Assembly: GCA_963817335.1 (NCBI GenBank)
Contig: CAWFNX010000005.1
Location: forward strand, 1,364,001-1,428,000
DNA from: AV40 sp963817335
GTDB taxonomy: Bacteria > Verrucomicrobiota > Verrucomicrobiia > Chthoniobacterales > UBA10450
Length of the DNA stretch: 64,000 nucleotides
Reading direction: 5' to 3'
This document shows positions 34,109 to 43,312 of this stretch, one piece after another. The translations under genes and the position numbers were made by a program. Every line of letters starts with the position of its first letter. The first letter of the stretch is position 1. The notes beneath the pieces were generated by a model. That model searched no databases. It was not told the DNA's origin and saw only the letters and a program-made list of their open reading frames with translations.

Positions 34109-34189
34109 TTAGAAGATTACTTTGAATGAGGAATCTTGCCACGCCGTAGGCTCGGCGAAGGCGGGCGCGTGATACGAGAACTGTGGCAT
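34109..34189 (-). pseudogene. Truncated duplicate of the gspF start, interrupted by a family T repeat
   Basis: A 26-residue reading frame begins MPQFSYHA, matching the GspF start MPQFTYRA at 19 of 24 bases, then continues into PAFAEPTAW from a family T palindrome (34140-34166) and stops four bases before the gspF ATG. It may be a remnant of gspF's former start, a duplicated fragment, or a leader peptide. Confidence 0.4.
34140..34166. repeat. Family T palindromic repeat upstream of gspF
   Basis: CACGCCGTAGGCTCGG joins CGAAGGCGGGC; close to the copies at 14524-14549, 19205-19230 and 26948-26973. Confidence 0.65.
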
Positions 34190-34191
34190 GG

Positions 34192-34524
34192 AGCGAGAGA
34201 TTAAGCCGAAATAGAAAATTCCGCTACGCCCTGCCTCGGGACAAAGTCCACGCTCACCGGACAACCCAAAATCACTGCGGAAATCTAAAATCGAAAGTCG
34301 TGGCTGGTTTGGTTGTATAAAAAGCATGGACAAGCGGGTGGCGACTGCTATTTTCCGCTCCGTTAGCGGAGTGAACATGCTGCGGACTGCTGATGCTTTC
34401 CATTTTGCCGCACGTGTTGTCTCGAAATCACCCGCGTGTCTCCCGCCCCCTTGGTGCTCCAATCGCTGAACGCGTCCCCATTTGGATTTTCCATGGCACA
34501 AATGATGCAGAGAGAAACAGCAAT
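34192..34524. other. Intergenic region without a convincing gene
   Basis: The reading frames here are short and lack homologous features. A TATAAA at 34316-34321 and a small CCGCT/AGCGG hairpin (34355-34369) are the only local signals. It may hold the divergent promoters of gspF and the small secreted peptide. Confidence 0.4.
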
Positions 34525-34692
34525 ATGAAAACGTACGCCCTTGGCGTTCTGTTGAGCCTCGCCCTCGGTGGGCAAGGATTCGCGATCATTCGTCCGCCTT
34601 ATCCGACGAAACCGATGCCCCCTTATCAGGGGCATTTCATCGTCGTTGGCGATGACGCAAAATCGCAGACCACCGGAAAATCGCCAAAGTAA
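34525..34692 (+). CDS. Small secreted peptide, 55 residues
   Basis: From ATG 34525 the peptide has a signal sequence MKTYALGVLLSLALGGQGFA and a short Pro-rich mature part (IIRPPYPTKPMPPYQGHF, then VVGDDAKSQTTGK). A longer in-frame reading from 34393 is improbable since its first 44 residues show no signal or homology-like pattern. Function unknown. It precedes tRNA-Cys. Confidence 0.5.
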   Translation: MKTYALGVLLSLALGGQGFAIIRPPYPTKPMPPYQGHFIVVGDDAKSQTTGKSPK

Positions 34693-34819
34693 GTTCGCGG
34701 TAGAAGGCGAATGAGGGCGCTGATTTTTTCAGCGCGCAGGTAAGGTTTCTCTCAAGGGCATTCGCTGGGTGTCGACGTTGACACTCTGTAGTCGCGCGTT
34801 ACGCTCCACTTCCGCTTAG

Positions 34820-34891
34820 GGCGGGGTAGCCAAGTGGTAAGGCTGCGGTCTGCAAAACCGCTATTCGCGGGTTCGATTCCCGCCCCCGCCT
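34820..34891 (+). tRNA. tRNA-Cys (anticodon GCA)
   Basis: Acceptor arm GGCGGGG pairs with CCCCGCC, discriminator T. The anticodon arm GCGGT/ACCGC encloses CTGCAAA, so the anticodon is GCA. The T arm has GGGTTCGATTCCC. Length 72 bases. CCA is not encoded. Confidence 0.95.
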
Positions 34892-34894
34892 CAT

Positions 34895-34932
34895 TCATTT
34901 AACGATTTAGCGATTTAGCGATTTAATGATTA
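34895..34932. repeat. CGATTTAG tandem repeat after tRNA-Cys
   Basis: Three CGATTTA(G) units in a row. The inverse form recurs at 47612-47648 between gyrB and gyrA. Confidence 0.6.
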
Positions 34933-34942
34933 TCTTCGGCGC

Positions 34943-36220
34943 GTGACTGGCCATTCGTCGAAACTTTTTGCCGCCGCCCAAAAGCGTATTCCTGGCGGCG
35001 TTAATTCGCCGGTCCGGGCGCTTCGCAATGTCGGAGGCGAACCCTTTTTTGTGCAACGCGCGGCCGGCGCGAAGATTTGGGATGTCGACGGACGAGAATA
35101 CATCGATTACGTGGGGAGTTGGGGCCCGGCGATTCTTGGGCACGCTCCCAAGGTGGTTGTTGATGCGGTTCGTTCTGTCGCTGAATGCGGATTGAGTTTT
35201 GGAATTCCAAATCCGCTCGAAGTCGAGCTTGCGGAATTGATCTGCCGATGGATGCCATCGATCGAAAAAGTTCGAATGGTCAACAGCGGGACCGAGGCGG
35301 CGATGTCGTGCCTGCGGCTGGCCCGCGGATTCACTGGTCGCGACAAAATAATTAAATTCGATGGCTGCTATCACGGGCATGCCGACTCGCTTTTGGTGCA
35401 GGCTGGGAGCGGTGCGCTCACCCACGGCCGGCCTGACAGCGCCGGCGTCCCAAAGGCATTTGCCGATCTGACCGTGTCGCTGCCGTTTAACGATATCGAC
35501 CTTGTCCGAAAAACATTTGCCGAAAATAAAAACGAGATCGCCGCAGTAATTCTCGAGCCGATCCCCGCCAATGCCGGACTTTATTTTCCAAAGGGAAATT
35601 TTCTGTCGAATTTGCGCGATGAATGCGCAAAACATGGCGCGGTTTTGATTTTTGACGAAGTGATGACCGGCTTCCGGGTCGCGCGCGGCGGCGCTCAGGA
35701 GATTTTTGAAGTGAAGCCGGACCTGACTGTGCTTGGAAAAGTGATCGGCGGCGGATTGCCGGTCGGCGCGTTTGGCGGACGCGCAGAAATTATGGATCAA
35801 CTTTCACCCGACGGTCCGGTCTACCAGGCGGGAACACTTTCGGGTAATCCGTTGGCGATGGCCGCGGGACTCGCCCAATTGCACGAGCTCGAGCGAATCG
35901 ATGGTTGGAAGCTTCTCGAAAATCTGGGAGCGCAATTCGAACAACTCACTCGCGCGGCCATTGAGAACGCGAAGACAGAAATCACCTTTCATCGAATCGG
36001 ATCGATGTTTTGTGCCTTCTTCGCTTCCGGTCCAATAGTCGATCTCGCCGGCGCGAAACGGAGCGATCTGAATCGATTCGCGAAGTTTTTCCACGCTTGT
36101 CTCGGTCGCGGCGTTTATTTCGCGCCGTCCCAATTCGAAACCGGATTCATCTCGACCGCCCACACTCCGGAAGACATTTCGCGCACCGCTGAGATCGTGG
36201 CTGAGGTCCTCCGTTCCTGA
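34943..36220 (+). CDS. hemL: Glutamate-1-semialdehyde 2,1-aminomutase
   Basis: HemL turns glutamate-1-semialdehyde into 5-aminolevulinate with PLP, the second step of the C5 route to heme. The 425-residue product contains PGGVNSPVRALRNVGG, MVNSGTEAAMSCLRLARGFTG, FDGCYHGHADSLLVQAGSG, FDEVMTGFRVARGG and LGKVIGGGLPVGAFGG with the PLP lysine. Start is GTG 34943, giving the family N-terminus TGHSSKLFAAAQKRIPGG. Cytoplasmic. The stop shares a base with the start of the glycosidase-glycosyltransferase gene (TGATG). Confidence 0.96.
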   Translation: MTGHSSKLFAAAQKRIPGGVNSPVRALRNVGGEPFFVQRAAGAKIWDVDGREYIDYVGSWGPAILGHAPKVVVDAVRSVAECGLSFGIPNPLEVELAELICRWMPSIEKVRMVNSGTEAAMSCLRLARGFTGRDKIIKFDGCYHGHADSLLVQAGSGALTHGRPDSAGVPKAFADLTVSLPFNDIDLVRKTFAENKNEIAAVILEPIPANAGLYFPKGNFLSNLRDECAKHGAVLIFDEVMTGFRVARGGAQEIFEVKPDLTVLGKVIGGGLPVGAFGGRAEIMDQLSPDGPVYQAGTLSGNPLAMAAGLAQLHELERIDGWKLLENLGAQFEQLTRAAIENAKTEITFHRIGSMFCAFFASGPIVDLAGAKRSDLNRFAKFFHACLGRGVYFAPSQFETGFISTAHTPEDISRTAEIVAEVLRS

Positions 36221-38799
36221 TGACGAATTCGATTACCACGCGAATCCGAGTCGCTTCGAAATTCTTTTTCGAAGGCGATCGCAAGTTTTTCATCAAGGGC
36301 GTGACCTACGGTCCATTCAAGCCTGACCCGAACGGGGATTACCTCGGCCGGCCGGAACAGGTGGAGATGGATCTTCGACTGATGCGCGAGATCGGATTGA
36401 ACGTGGTCCGCATATATCATCCGCCTCCGGAGTGGTTTCTCGAGAAGTGCGCCACGGCCGGCGTGCGCGTGCTCATTACTCTGGCATGGGAGAAGCACAT
36501 TGAGTTTCTACGCGCGAGAAAAGTCCGCGACGAAATCGCGCGGATGGTGCGAACGACGGCGAAACGCTACGCGGGCAATCCGGCGGTGCTGGGTTACTTG
36601 GTCGGCAACGAAATCTCGAGCACGATGGCCCGATGGCTTGGGGTTCGGCGGGTGATCGAGTTCGTCGAACATCTCATTCGTATTGGCCGTGCCGTTGATC
36701 CCGGCGTTTTGTTTTCCTACGCGACGTTTCCGCCGACAGAATATTTATTGCCGCAAAACGTCGACTTCTTCTGTTTCAACGTTTATCTGCACAATCAACG
36801 CGACTTCGAGCGTTATCTGTTGCGGCTGCAAAACCTGACTGAGGAACGGCCGCTTATCCTGGGCGAGTTCGGCATGGACACGATCCGCCATTCTCAGGAG
36901 GAACAGGCCGAGATGCTTGGCTGGCACATCGAGAGTGTCGCCAAGTGCGGGCTGGCCGGGACAATTTTGTTTTCCTGGACTGACGAATGGTTCACCGGCG
37001 GACAGGAAGTTCCCGATTGGGCATTCGGCATTGTCACTCGCGACCGTCAGCCGAAAAAATCTTTTTACGCGTTACGGGACAAATTTGGTCAGGACAATTC
37101 CACACTCCCCCATCGCGCCCTCGCCGAAGCGCCGTTTGTTTCGGTGATCGTTTGTTCTTACAATGGTGGTCGCACCCTTCCTCGCTGCCTCGAGTCGTTA
37201 GGCAAAATCAATTATCCGAATTACGAAGTGATCCTGGTCGATGATGGCTCGACCGACAACACTTCGGAGATCGCCGCGCAATTCCCAAGGGTTCGTTACA
37301 TTCACCAGACAAATCATGGTTTAAGTCATGCGCGTAACACCGGCGCTGCCGCGGCCGAAGGCGACGTTTTCGCTTACACCGACTCAGATTGTATGGCTGA
37401 TCCCGATTGGCTTTATTATTTGATAGGAACTCTCACCAGTGCCGATTACGCCGGCGTCGGCGGGCCGAATGTGAGTCCGCCGGCGAGAAACGCAGTCCAG
37501 GCCGTTGTCGCTGCCGCGCCCGGGGGGCCAAGCCACGTTTTGCTGACCGATACCGTGGCCGAACACATTCCCGGCTGTAACATGGCATTTTACCGTTGGG
37601 CGTTCGAAAACATCGGCGGGTTCGATCCCGAATACCGAAAAGCCGGCGACGATGTCGATTTTTGCTGGCGACTGCAACAATCCGGGTGCGTCATCGCATT
37701 TAGTCCAACCGCAATTGTCTGGCACCATCGACGTTTCACGTTGCGAGAATTCTTGAAGCAACAGGAAGGCTACGGCGAAGCCGAATCGCTTCTGCGTTTC
37801 AAGCATCTGATCTTTTTCGGACCGACCGGCACCGCGAAATGGCGCGGCCAAATTTACGGCGCGCCGCGTTTCAGCTGGTTCATTGATCGGCCGGTCATTT
37901 ACCACGGAATTTTCGGCGAAGGATTTTTTCAGTCGATGTACGCGACGCCGCAATCCGACGTCGCGGCGTATTTGAGCAGCATCGAATGGTTCGCGTTGAC
38001 CCTGTTTCTTTTTGGACTGGGCGTTTTTCTGCCGGCGTTACGCATTGTCCCTTATCTCATGCTTGGCGGAACGCTCACGGTGGCGCTCTCCTATATGGTA
38101 CGGGCGCGAATTGAGCCGAAATTCGACACCGTGCCGGCGCGTTTGCTGGTGATGTGCCTGGCGTTCGTTCAACCCTTGGTGCGCGGATTTTCCCGATATT
38201 TCACTTGGCTTCATTTCAAACGGACACCGCGAGGCGTAATTAGCACCCATGAACAATTGCCGCCCGGCGCGGTGGGGCGGGGCCTCCGGCGTCGCGTTTT
38301 TTGGAGCGAAGAAGGCCGCGATCGACATCATTTGCTCGGCGCAATTTTCCAACTGCTGGAGGAGGAAGGCTGGCGGTACTCGATCGATACCGGTTGGAAA
38401 GAGTGGGACATCCAAATTTACGGGAACTTTTGGTGGAGCATTGTCCTCCAAACCGTGACTGAGGACCACGGCGGCGGAAAACGACTGACCCGGGTCCGAC
38501 TTCGAAATCGATTTGTGACCAGCACGGTGATCTTCAGCCTTTTGGCTCTGAGCATGGTGATTTATCGGCAACTGCACATTTCACATCTCGATCTTTGGTC
38601 GCTCATTCCTTACTCGCTCTTTCTAATTTTTCTGGCTTCGCGCGCTCGGGCGTTGAAAGCCCGGGTTGCTGAGCTTGTCGACCTGGCCGCGCACCGCGCT
38701 GGTCTCCAGCGCATGACTCGACGCGGCCTGGTTGTGCCGCCGGCGGCGTTTGCTCAAGGGCTGGACGCGATGCAGGCGGATCCCGCGGCGCGAACATGA
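36220..38799 (+). CDS. Glycoside hydrolase-like domain fused to a family 2 glycosyltransferase, membrane-bound
   Basis: The 859-residue protein has three parts. Residues 1 to about 290 form a TIM-barrel glycosidase-like domain: KGVTYGPFKPDPNGDYLG, IGLNVVRIYHPPPEWF, the acid/base pair GYLVGNE (Glu131) and the nucleophile-like PLILGEFGMDT, as in clan A enzymes. From about 305 a GT2 domain follows (SVIVCSYNGGRTLPRCLESL, DDGSTDNT, YTDSDCMADPDW with DxD, and GDDVDFCWRLQQ). The C-terminus has several membrane helices and a soluble basic region. Such fusions suggest a polysaccharide synthase whose glycosidase part trims or primes the product. The role is inferred. It overlaps hemL and the following GT-C-like gene (ATGA). 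Confidence 0.82.
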   Translation: MTNSITTRIRVASKFFFEGDRKFFIKGVTYGPFKPDPNGDYLGRPEQVEMDLRLMREIGLNVVRIYHPPPEWFLEKCATAGVRVLITLAWEKHIEFLRARKVRDEIARMVRTTAKRYAGNPAVLGYLVGNEISSTMARWLGVRRVIEFVEHLIRIGRAVDPGVLFSYATFPPTEYLLPQNVDFFCFNVYLHNQRDFERYLLRLQNLTEERPLILGEFGMDTIRHSQEEQAEMLGWHIESVAKCGLAGTILFSWTDEWFTGGQEVPDWAFGIVTRDRQPKKSFYALRDKFGQDNSTLPHRALAEAPFVSVIVCSYNGGRTLPRCLESLGKINYPNYEVILVDDGSTDNTSEIAAQFPRVRYIHQTNHGLSHARNTGAAAAEGDVFAYTDSDCMADPDWLYYLIGTLTSADYAGVGGPNVSPPARNAVQAVVAAAPGGPSHVLLTDTVAEHIPGCNMAFYRWAFENIGGFDPEYRKAGDDVDFCWRLQQSGCVIAFSPTAIVWHHRRFTLREFLKQQEGYGEAESLLRFKHLIFFGPTGTAKWRGQIYGAPRFSWFIDRPVIYHGIFGEGFFQSMYATPQSDVAAYLSSIEWFALTLFLFGLGVFLPALRIVPYLMLGGTLTVALSYMVRARIEPKFDTVPARLLVMCLAFVQPLVRGFSRYFTWLHFKRTPRGVISTHEQLPPGAVGRGLRRRVFWSEEGRDRHHLLGAIFQLLEEEGWRYSIDTGWKEWDIQIYGNFWWSIVLQTVTEDHGGGKRLTRVRLRNRFVTSTVIFSLLALSMVIYRQLHISHLDLWSLIPYSLFLIFLASRARALKARVAELVDLAAHRAGLQRMTRRGLVVPPAAFAQGLDAMQADPAART

Positions 38800-40142
38800 A
38801 CGGCGGGCTTCTGGTTCGATTCGCGATCCTCGTCGCCGCGGAGGTTTTCTTTTGCGCGGCCCTGAATTTTTTCGACGACTGGACGCTTCAACAAATGCCG
38901 GTTCGGTTCGTGGGAACGGCGTTCGCGGCCGGCATCGTTTTTCTTGCGGCAATGTCGCATTTTTCTCCGCTCGATCTTAGGCGACAAGCGATCATCTTTT
39001 GGGGCGTCGCGATACTTTTGCGCTTGGTCGCGCTGCCGCTGGCGCCATCGGACGAGCTGGTCCGCTATCAATGGGAAGGGAAGGTTCAACGGGCCGGATT
39101 CAATCCGTATCTGATTTCGCCGTCCGATTCGCAACTCGACGATTTGCGACGCGACTTTCCGGAAGCCGCGAAAATCAATCATCCCGAATTGCCTGCCTTC
39201 GATGCGCCAGGGGCGGAGTTGCTCTTCCGATTCCTCGCTGCCATTAGCGATCGACCGCTTTTCTACAAAATCATTTTCGCAATTGGCGATCTGGCGATTG
39301 CGGCGTTGCTGCTACGATTAGTCGGAAATGGTGAGCGTTACCGGGCTGCGGCCTGGTACGCCTGGAATCCGCTCGTAGTTTATAGTTTCGCCGGGGCTGC
39401 CCACTTCGACAGCCTGATGATTCTTGCGCTGGTCGGCGGAATCGTCGCGCTGACCAAAGCTTCTCCCGATCCACAGCCGAACGGATCGGCAACTTTTGGC
39501 GATCCTTCATCGCAGTGGATCTGGGCAGTTGCGGCGGCGGCTTGTTTCGGAATTGCGATTTCGCTTAACATCGTCGCTGCGTCGCTCTTTTTGTTCTTCG
39601 TTTTTGCGCTCCGGTGGCGCGCATTCGTTTTGGCGCTGAGCGCGCTCATTCCTCTGTTGCTCAGTTTTTCGTTCGGTTATCCAAGCGTTCGAATGTGGAG
39701 TTCGTTAGGCCAAATCAAATATCTATCCCGGCTAAACGACCTTTTTTGGTGGTTGATCGAAGACACGGTTTGGCCAAATCCGCACCAGCGCAGTTTTCAC
39801 TACGTGCCGATCATGATAGTTTGCGTGGTCGCGGTCTCGTTGCTTTTCATTCGCAATTGGAAGCGGGGGATGCTTTGGGCGCTCGCCGTTGTGCTGGTGC
39901 TTAGCCCGATTCTTTATCCGTGGTATTGCACGTGGATCTTGCCGCTTGCGGTGTGGCGACGCGCTTATGGTTGGCACGTCTTGTCCATTACCATCTTCGC
40001 TTACTACCTGTTTTGGGATGAGCGCCTCTTCGCCTTGCCCTGGCACGCCGAGCCCTGGATGCGGGCGTTGATTATCGCGCCCGTTTTCGCTTCCTTGATC
40101 ATGCTCGCCGCTAAAAATCGAACGGCGGTTGAAGCGACCTGA
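38796..40142 (+). CDS. Polytopic membrane protein, GT-C glycosyltransferase-like
   Basis: The 448-residue product has about 11 to 12 membrane helices. After the second is an acidic loop, APSDELVRYQWEGKVQRAG then FNPYLISP, resembling the catalytic loop of GT-C mannosyl- and arabinosyltransferases that use lipid-phosphate sugars. A further conserved-looking part is AWYAWNPLVVYSFAGAAHFDS. No other catalytic motif is available by eye. It overlaps the glycosidase-GT2 gene (ATGA), so both may build one extracytoplasmic glycan. The 3' end overlaps the convergent rluD by 32 bases. Confidence 0.75.
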   Translation: MNGGLLVRFAILVAAEVFFCAALNFFDDWTLQQMPVRFVGTAFAAGIVFLAAMSHFSPLDLRRQAIIFWGVAILLRLVALPLAPSDELVRYQWEGKVQRAGFNPYLISPSDSQLDDLRRDFPEAAKINHPELPAFDAPGAELLFRFLAAISDRPLFYKIIFAIGDLAIAALLLRLVGNGERYRAAAWYAWNPLVVYSFAGAAHFDSLMILALVGGIVALTKASPDPQPNGSATFGDPSSQWIWAVAAAACFGIAISLNIVAASLFLFFVFALRWRAFVLALSALIPLLLSFSFGYPSVRMWSSLGQIKYLSRLNDLFWWLIEDTVWPNPHQRSFHYVPIMIVCVVAVSLLFIRNWKRGMLWALAVVLVLSPILYPWYCTWILPLAVWRRAYGWHVLSITIFAYYLFWDERLFALPWHAEPWMRALIIAPVFASLIMLAAKNRTAVEAT

Positions 40143-41040
40143 TCGCGTCCCGAAAGTCCCGGGGCGCTGGTGCCTCGAATTCTTTCCATTTCTTGGTCCG
40201 GGGATGATGAAAAGCTAACTTCCACGCGTGCAGCATTTGCCGCGGAAACGATTTGGCGAACCGGCCGCCGTAAACCTTGTCACCCAACACCGGATGCCCG
40301 AGGTGATGGAGATGGACCCGGATTTGGTGGGTCCGACCGCTGTGCAATCTGCATTCCACCAAACTCATTTCATCCGATGAGCTGAGAACACGATAATCCG
40401 TCTTCGCCGCGCGGCCATTCCGTGCGGTGGTCGACATCCGTTGTCGGTGAACCGGATGACGGCCGATCTTTTCCTCAATCGTTCCGGCGCCCTTGCGCAA
40501 TTTGCCCGCGACCAACGACAGATAGATTTTTTTAACAGCGCGGTCGGCGAATTGCGCCGATAACGACCGATGTGCTTCGTCCGTCCTGGCGACGACGAGA
40601 CATCCGCTCGTGTCCTTGTCGAGTCGATGCACGATTCCAGGTCTCTCCTTTCCGCCGATCCCGGAAAGTTTGGGAAAACGATAGAGAAGCGCGTTTACCA
40701 GGGTGTGTTCAGGTTGGCCTGCGCCAGGATGGACGACCATTCCCGCCGGTTTGTTGATCACAATCAAATCATCGTCCTCGAAAAGAACATCCAGCGGGAT
40801 CGCTTCCGGCAGATTGTCGATCTTTTCCGGCGGCGGCTCATTCACTTCCACCTGGTCTCCCGCGCGGACGAGGTCACGAGGGCGGACAGGGGACCCATTT
40901 AGAGTGACGTTTTCATTTCGGATCAGAGTTTGCAGCCGCGCCCGCGAAAACTTTGGCAACGCGCGGGCGAGAAACTGGTCGAGGCGAAGGCGGGTGCTTT
41001 GCTCGGGCACAGTCAATCGAATTGGCTCCGGCTGTTGCAT
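40111..41040 (-). CDS. rluD: 23S rRNA pseudouridine synthase RluD family
   Basis: A 309-residue enzyme with an N-terminal S4 domain (TRLRLDQFLARALPKFSRARLQTLIRNE) and the RluA-type catalytic core: DDDLIVINKPAGMVVHPGAG, then RPGIVHRLDKDTSGCLVVA, whose Asp in HRLDKDTSG is catalytic, and the late HSGRTHQIRVHLHHLGHPVLGD. RluD modifies helix 69 of 23S rRNA, which aids ribosome assembly; the exact target among RluC/RluD is not certain by eye. It diverges from the kinase gene and converges on the GT-C-like gene. Confidence 0.93.
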   Translation of the reverse strand: MQQPEPIRLTVPEQSTRLRLDQFLARALPKFSRARLQTLIRNENVTLNGSPVRPRDLVRAGDQVEVNEPPPEKIDNLPEAIPLDVLFEDDDLIVINKPAGMVVHPGAGQPEHTLVNALLYRFPKLSGIGGKERPGIVHRLDKDTSGCLVVARTDEAHRSLSAQFADRAVKKIYLSLVAGKLRKGAGTIEEKIGRHPVHRQRMSTTARNGRAAKTDYRVLSSSDEMSLVECRLHSGRTHQIRVHLHHLGHPVLGDKVYGGRFAKSFPRQMLHAWKLAFHHPRTKKWKEFEAPAPRDFRDAIRSLQPPFDF

Positions 41041-41052
41041 GAACAGACAACA

Positions 41053-41088
41053 TTGCTCCAGAAAACGCCGATGTTACAATCAGATCGA
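41053..41088 (+). promoter_or_regulatory. Possible promoter giving a leaderless kinase mRNA
   Basis: TTGCTC (41053-41058) and TACAAT (41075-41080) are 16 bases apart, and the ATG starts eight bases after the -10, where transcription would begin. No ribosome-binding motif fits. By inspection only. Confidence 0.3.
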
Positions 41089-43238
41089 TGGCTGTCGATC
41101 AAACCGCCTCAACCTCGCAGATTTGTCCGGCATGCGGCGCATCTATCGACACGACCAATGCCGAACCGCTTGAGCGGATCGCTTGTCCGTCGTGTGGCGA
41201 GACCGTTCATGCTGAAAAGGTGTTCGACAATTTCGTGATCTTGGAAACGGTCGGGATTGGCGGGATGGGCACGGTCTATAAAGCGCGCGACACTTTGCTC
41301 GACCGGTTCGTGGCCTTGAAGCTTTTGCGAAAGAACCTTGAAGGTGGACTCGATTCCACTGCCGAATTGCGACACGAAGCGCGCGCCGCCGCGGCGGTGA
41401 ACCACCCAAACATCGTGCAGGTTTTTTCTTCCGGCATCGCTCACGGCCAATTCTATCTGGTCATGGAACTGGTGGAGCATGGCAGTCTCGACGATTTTAT
41501 CGAACAGCGGAAGCGATTGCCCGAGGAACAGGTTTTGGAAGCAGGCATCCAGGCAGCCAAGGGACTGCGCGCTGCTTATTCGAAAGGGCTGGTTCATCGC
41601 GACGTTAAGCCCGCCAACATTCTCTTCGCCGACGATCACCTTGCGAAAATCGGAGATTTCGGTCTGGCGGGAGTTACTGCCGAAGCGCGGGGCGAGATTT
41701 GGGGGACGCCCTTCTATGTCGCGCCCGAACGGTTGAATCATCAATCCGAAGATTTTCGAAGCGACATCTACAGTCTTGGCGCGACCCTGTTTCACGCACT
41801 GGCCGGGACGGCGCCGATCGAAGGCGAAACGAATTCGGCCAGCGAACTTCTGACGCTGAAGCGCCAGCCATTGCTGCTATCGGTCGTCGCGCCGGAGGTT
41901 TCACCCGATACCGCGCGGGTTTTGCAACGAATGATCGCGCCCGAACCGGCGCAACGTTTCTCTTCCTACGACGAATTAGTCGCCGAGCTTGAGCGGGCAT
42001 ACAAAAAATTGACCGGCCGCGATGTTATCGACGTCGCAACCGCGAAACGGAAAACTCGGCGAATTATCGCTGCGGCTGCTGCCGTGCTGTTACTCGTCGC
42101 GATCGGCGTTTTCTTTTATGTGCGCAAAACCGAACGACAAATCGCAGTTTCCTCGAACCTGATTCCGGTTGCGGAACTTGAAAAACAGGCCGGCGATGCT
42201 CGCCACCAACTGGTTCTCAATCATTACAATGTCGCGGGCGCTGCCTTCGCCCGCATCGCTACCGAGGCCCGTGACCGGCAGCCACTATACGATTGGATGC
42301 GGCTGCAGCAGGGGCTGGCCGCGATGATCGCTCGCGATGACGGTGAGGCGCGCGACGCGTTTCAGGCGGTTGAAAAGGCCGGAACGAAAGGTTTCGCGAC
42401 AGACGATACTGAGCTTGCGAATTTCTTAGTCGCAACATCGAAAAAGATATTGGAATCGCGCTCAATCCCCGCAACCGATGCTCCGAAGGACGTTCAGTCT
42501 TTCAACGCGTTCGCACTGCTGCCGTTCGCTCTGAAGGATATCAACCAGTTCGACGTGCAAAATGCAGCCGCCTTGCTTGATGAATTCGTAAAGGCGCAGC
42601 CGGTTGGAAAATCCGCCTGGATCACAGAATTGAAACCGATCGGTCAAAAGTATTTGGACGATTGCCGGGTTTATCTTGCCTGGAAAGCCGATCCCAGAAG
42701 CGTCGGGTCCCCGGCGGAGATTAAAAAACATTTAAAAACTCGCAGCGCAATTTCCGATGAAATCACGGGCCAGCGAAGACCGGCCTCAACTCCAATTGAG
42801 TCTTCACCGCCCCCACAACCAGCGCGGGCGCTGACTCAGAACGAAATGGCTCAGGCTTCACAAAAGAAAACGCAATGGCTCGCGGCATGGAAGAAGAGGC
42901 TGATCGACGATTTAAATCACAAACAATTCTCCGGCACGTTCACCGACTCGGGCGGCGCGGAATACACCGGCGTCGCCGGGGCCGATAATCAATCCCTCGC
43001 CCTGAAAATGCCTTACGGCGTGGCGCGAGTTCCGTGGACGAGGTTGCCGGCGACAGCGCTTCTCACGATTTCAAGTTCGTTCATTCAGCCAAACGCGGCT
43101 GATGCCGCGGACCGGCAATGGCTTTGCGCCGTTTACGCAAGCGCAACGAATCAGCCGGAAGCTGCCCGCCAATTGGCGGAAGCGGCGGCGAATTCGAAGC
43201 CCGAATATCGCGCTCAAATCGCCTTGCTCGGGCTTTAA
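41088..43238 (+). CDS. Serine/threonine protein kinase with zinc-ribbon start and membrane anchor
   Basis: The 716-residue protein begins with a zinc ribbon (Cys13/Cys16 and Cys33/Cys36), then a Hanks-type kinase: the glycine loop VGIGGMGTVYKARD, Lys in VALKLL, catalytic HRDVKPANILF, metal DFGLAG, and APE in YVAPERL. A basic stretch and one membrane helix (about 318-340, IIAAAAAVLLLVAIGVFFYV) follow, and then a large extracytoplasmic part with helical repeats and no known sensor domain. It would phosphorylate cytoplasmic proteins in response to an external or envelope signal. The start is ATG 41088 and a likely promoter lies directly before it. Confidence 0.92.
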   Translation: MAVDQTASTSQICPACGASIDTTNAEPLERIACPSCGETVHAEKVFDNFVILETVGIGGMGTVYKARDTLLDRFVALKLLRKNLEGGLDSTAELRHEARAAAAVNHPNIVQVFSSGIAHGQFYLVMELVEHGSLDDFIEQRKRLPEEQVLEAGIQAAKGLRAAYSKGLVHRDVKPANILFADDHLAKIGDFGLAGVTAEARGEIWGTPFYVAPERLNHQSEDFRSDIYSLGATLFHALAGTAPIEGETNSASELLTLKRQPLLLSVVAPEVSPDTARVLQRMIAPEPAQRFSSYDELVAELERAYKKLTGRDVIDVATAKRKTRRIIAAAAAVLLLVAIGVFFYVRKTERQIAVSSNLIPVAELEKQAGDARHQLVLNHYNVAGAAFARIATEARDRQPLYDWMRLQQGLAAMIARDDGEARDAFQAVEKAGTKGFATDDTELANFLVATSKKILESRSIPATDAPKDVQSFNAFALLPFALKDINQFDVQNAAALLDEFVKAQPVGKSAWITELKPIGQKYLDDCRVYLAWKADPRSVGSPAEIKKHLKTRSAISDEITGQRRPASTPIESSPPPQPARALTQNEMAQASQKKTQWLAAWKKRLIDDLNHKQFSGTFTDSGGAEYTGVAGADNQSLALKMPYGVARVPWTRLPATALLTISSSFIQPNAADAADRQWLCAVYASATNQPEAARQLAEAAANSKPEYRAQIALLGL

Positions 43239-43312
43239 GCTGTTTAGGAGCGATAGGTTGTGTCCTGCTTCGAGCCGATATTCTGGCTCATCTCTTGCTG
43301 ATTGACGAATGA

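Noticed and set aside
34393..34524. N-terminal extension of the small secreted peptide
   Set aside because: The 44 extra residues lack a signal or domain; the ATG at 34525 opens a proper signal peptide.
41109..41795. 228-residue antisense frame over the kinase domain
   Set aside because: Opposite strand of conserved kinase motifs; no homologous pattern.
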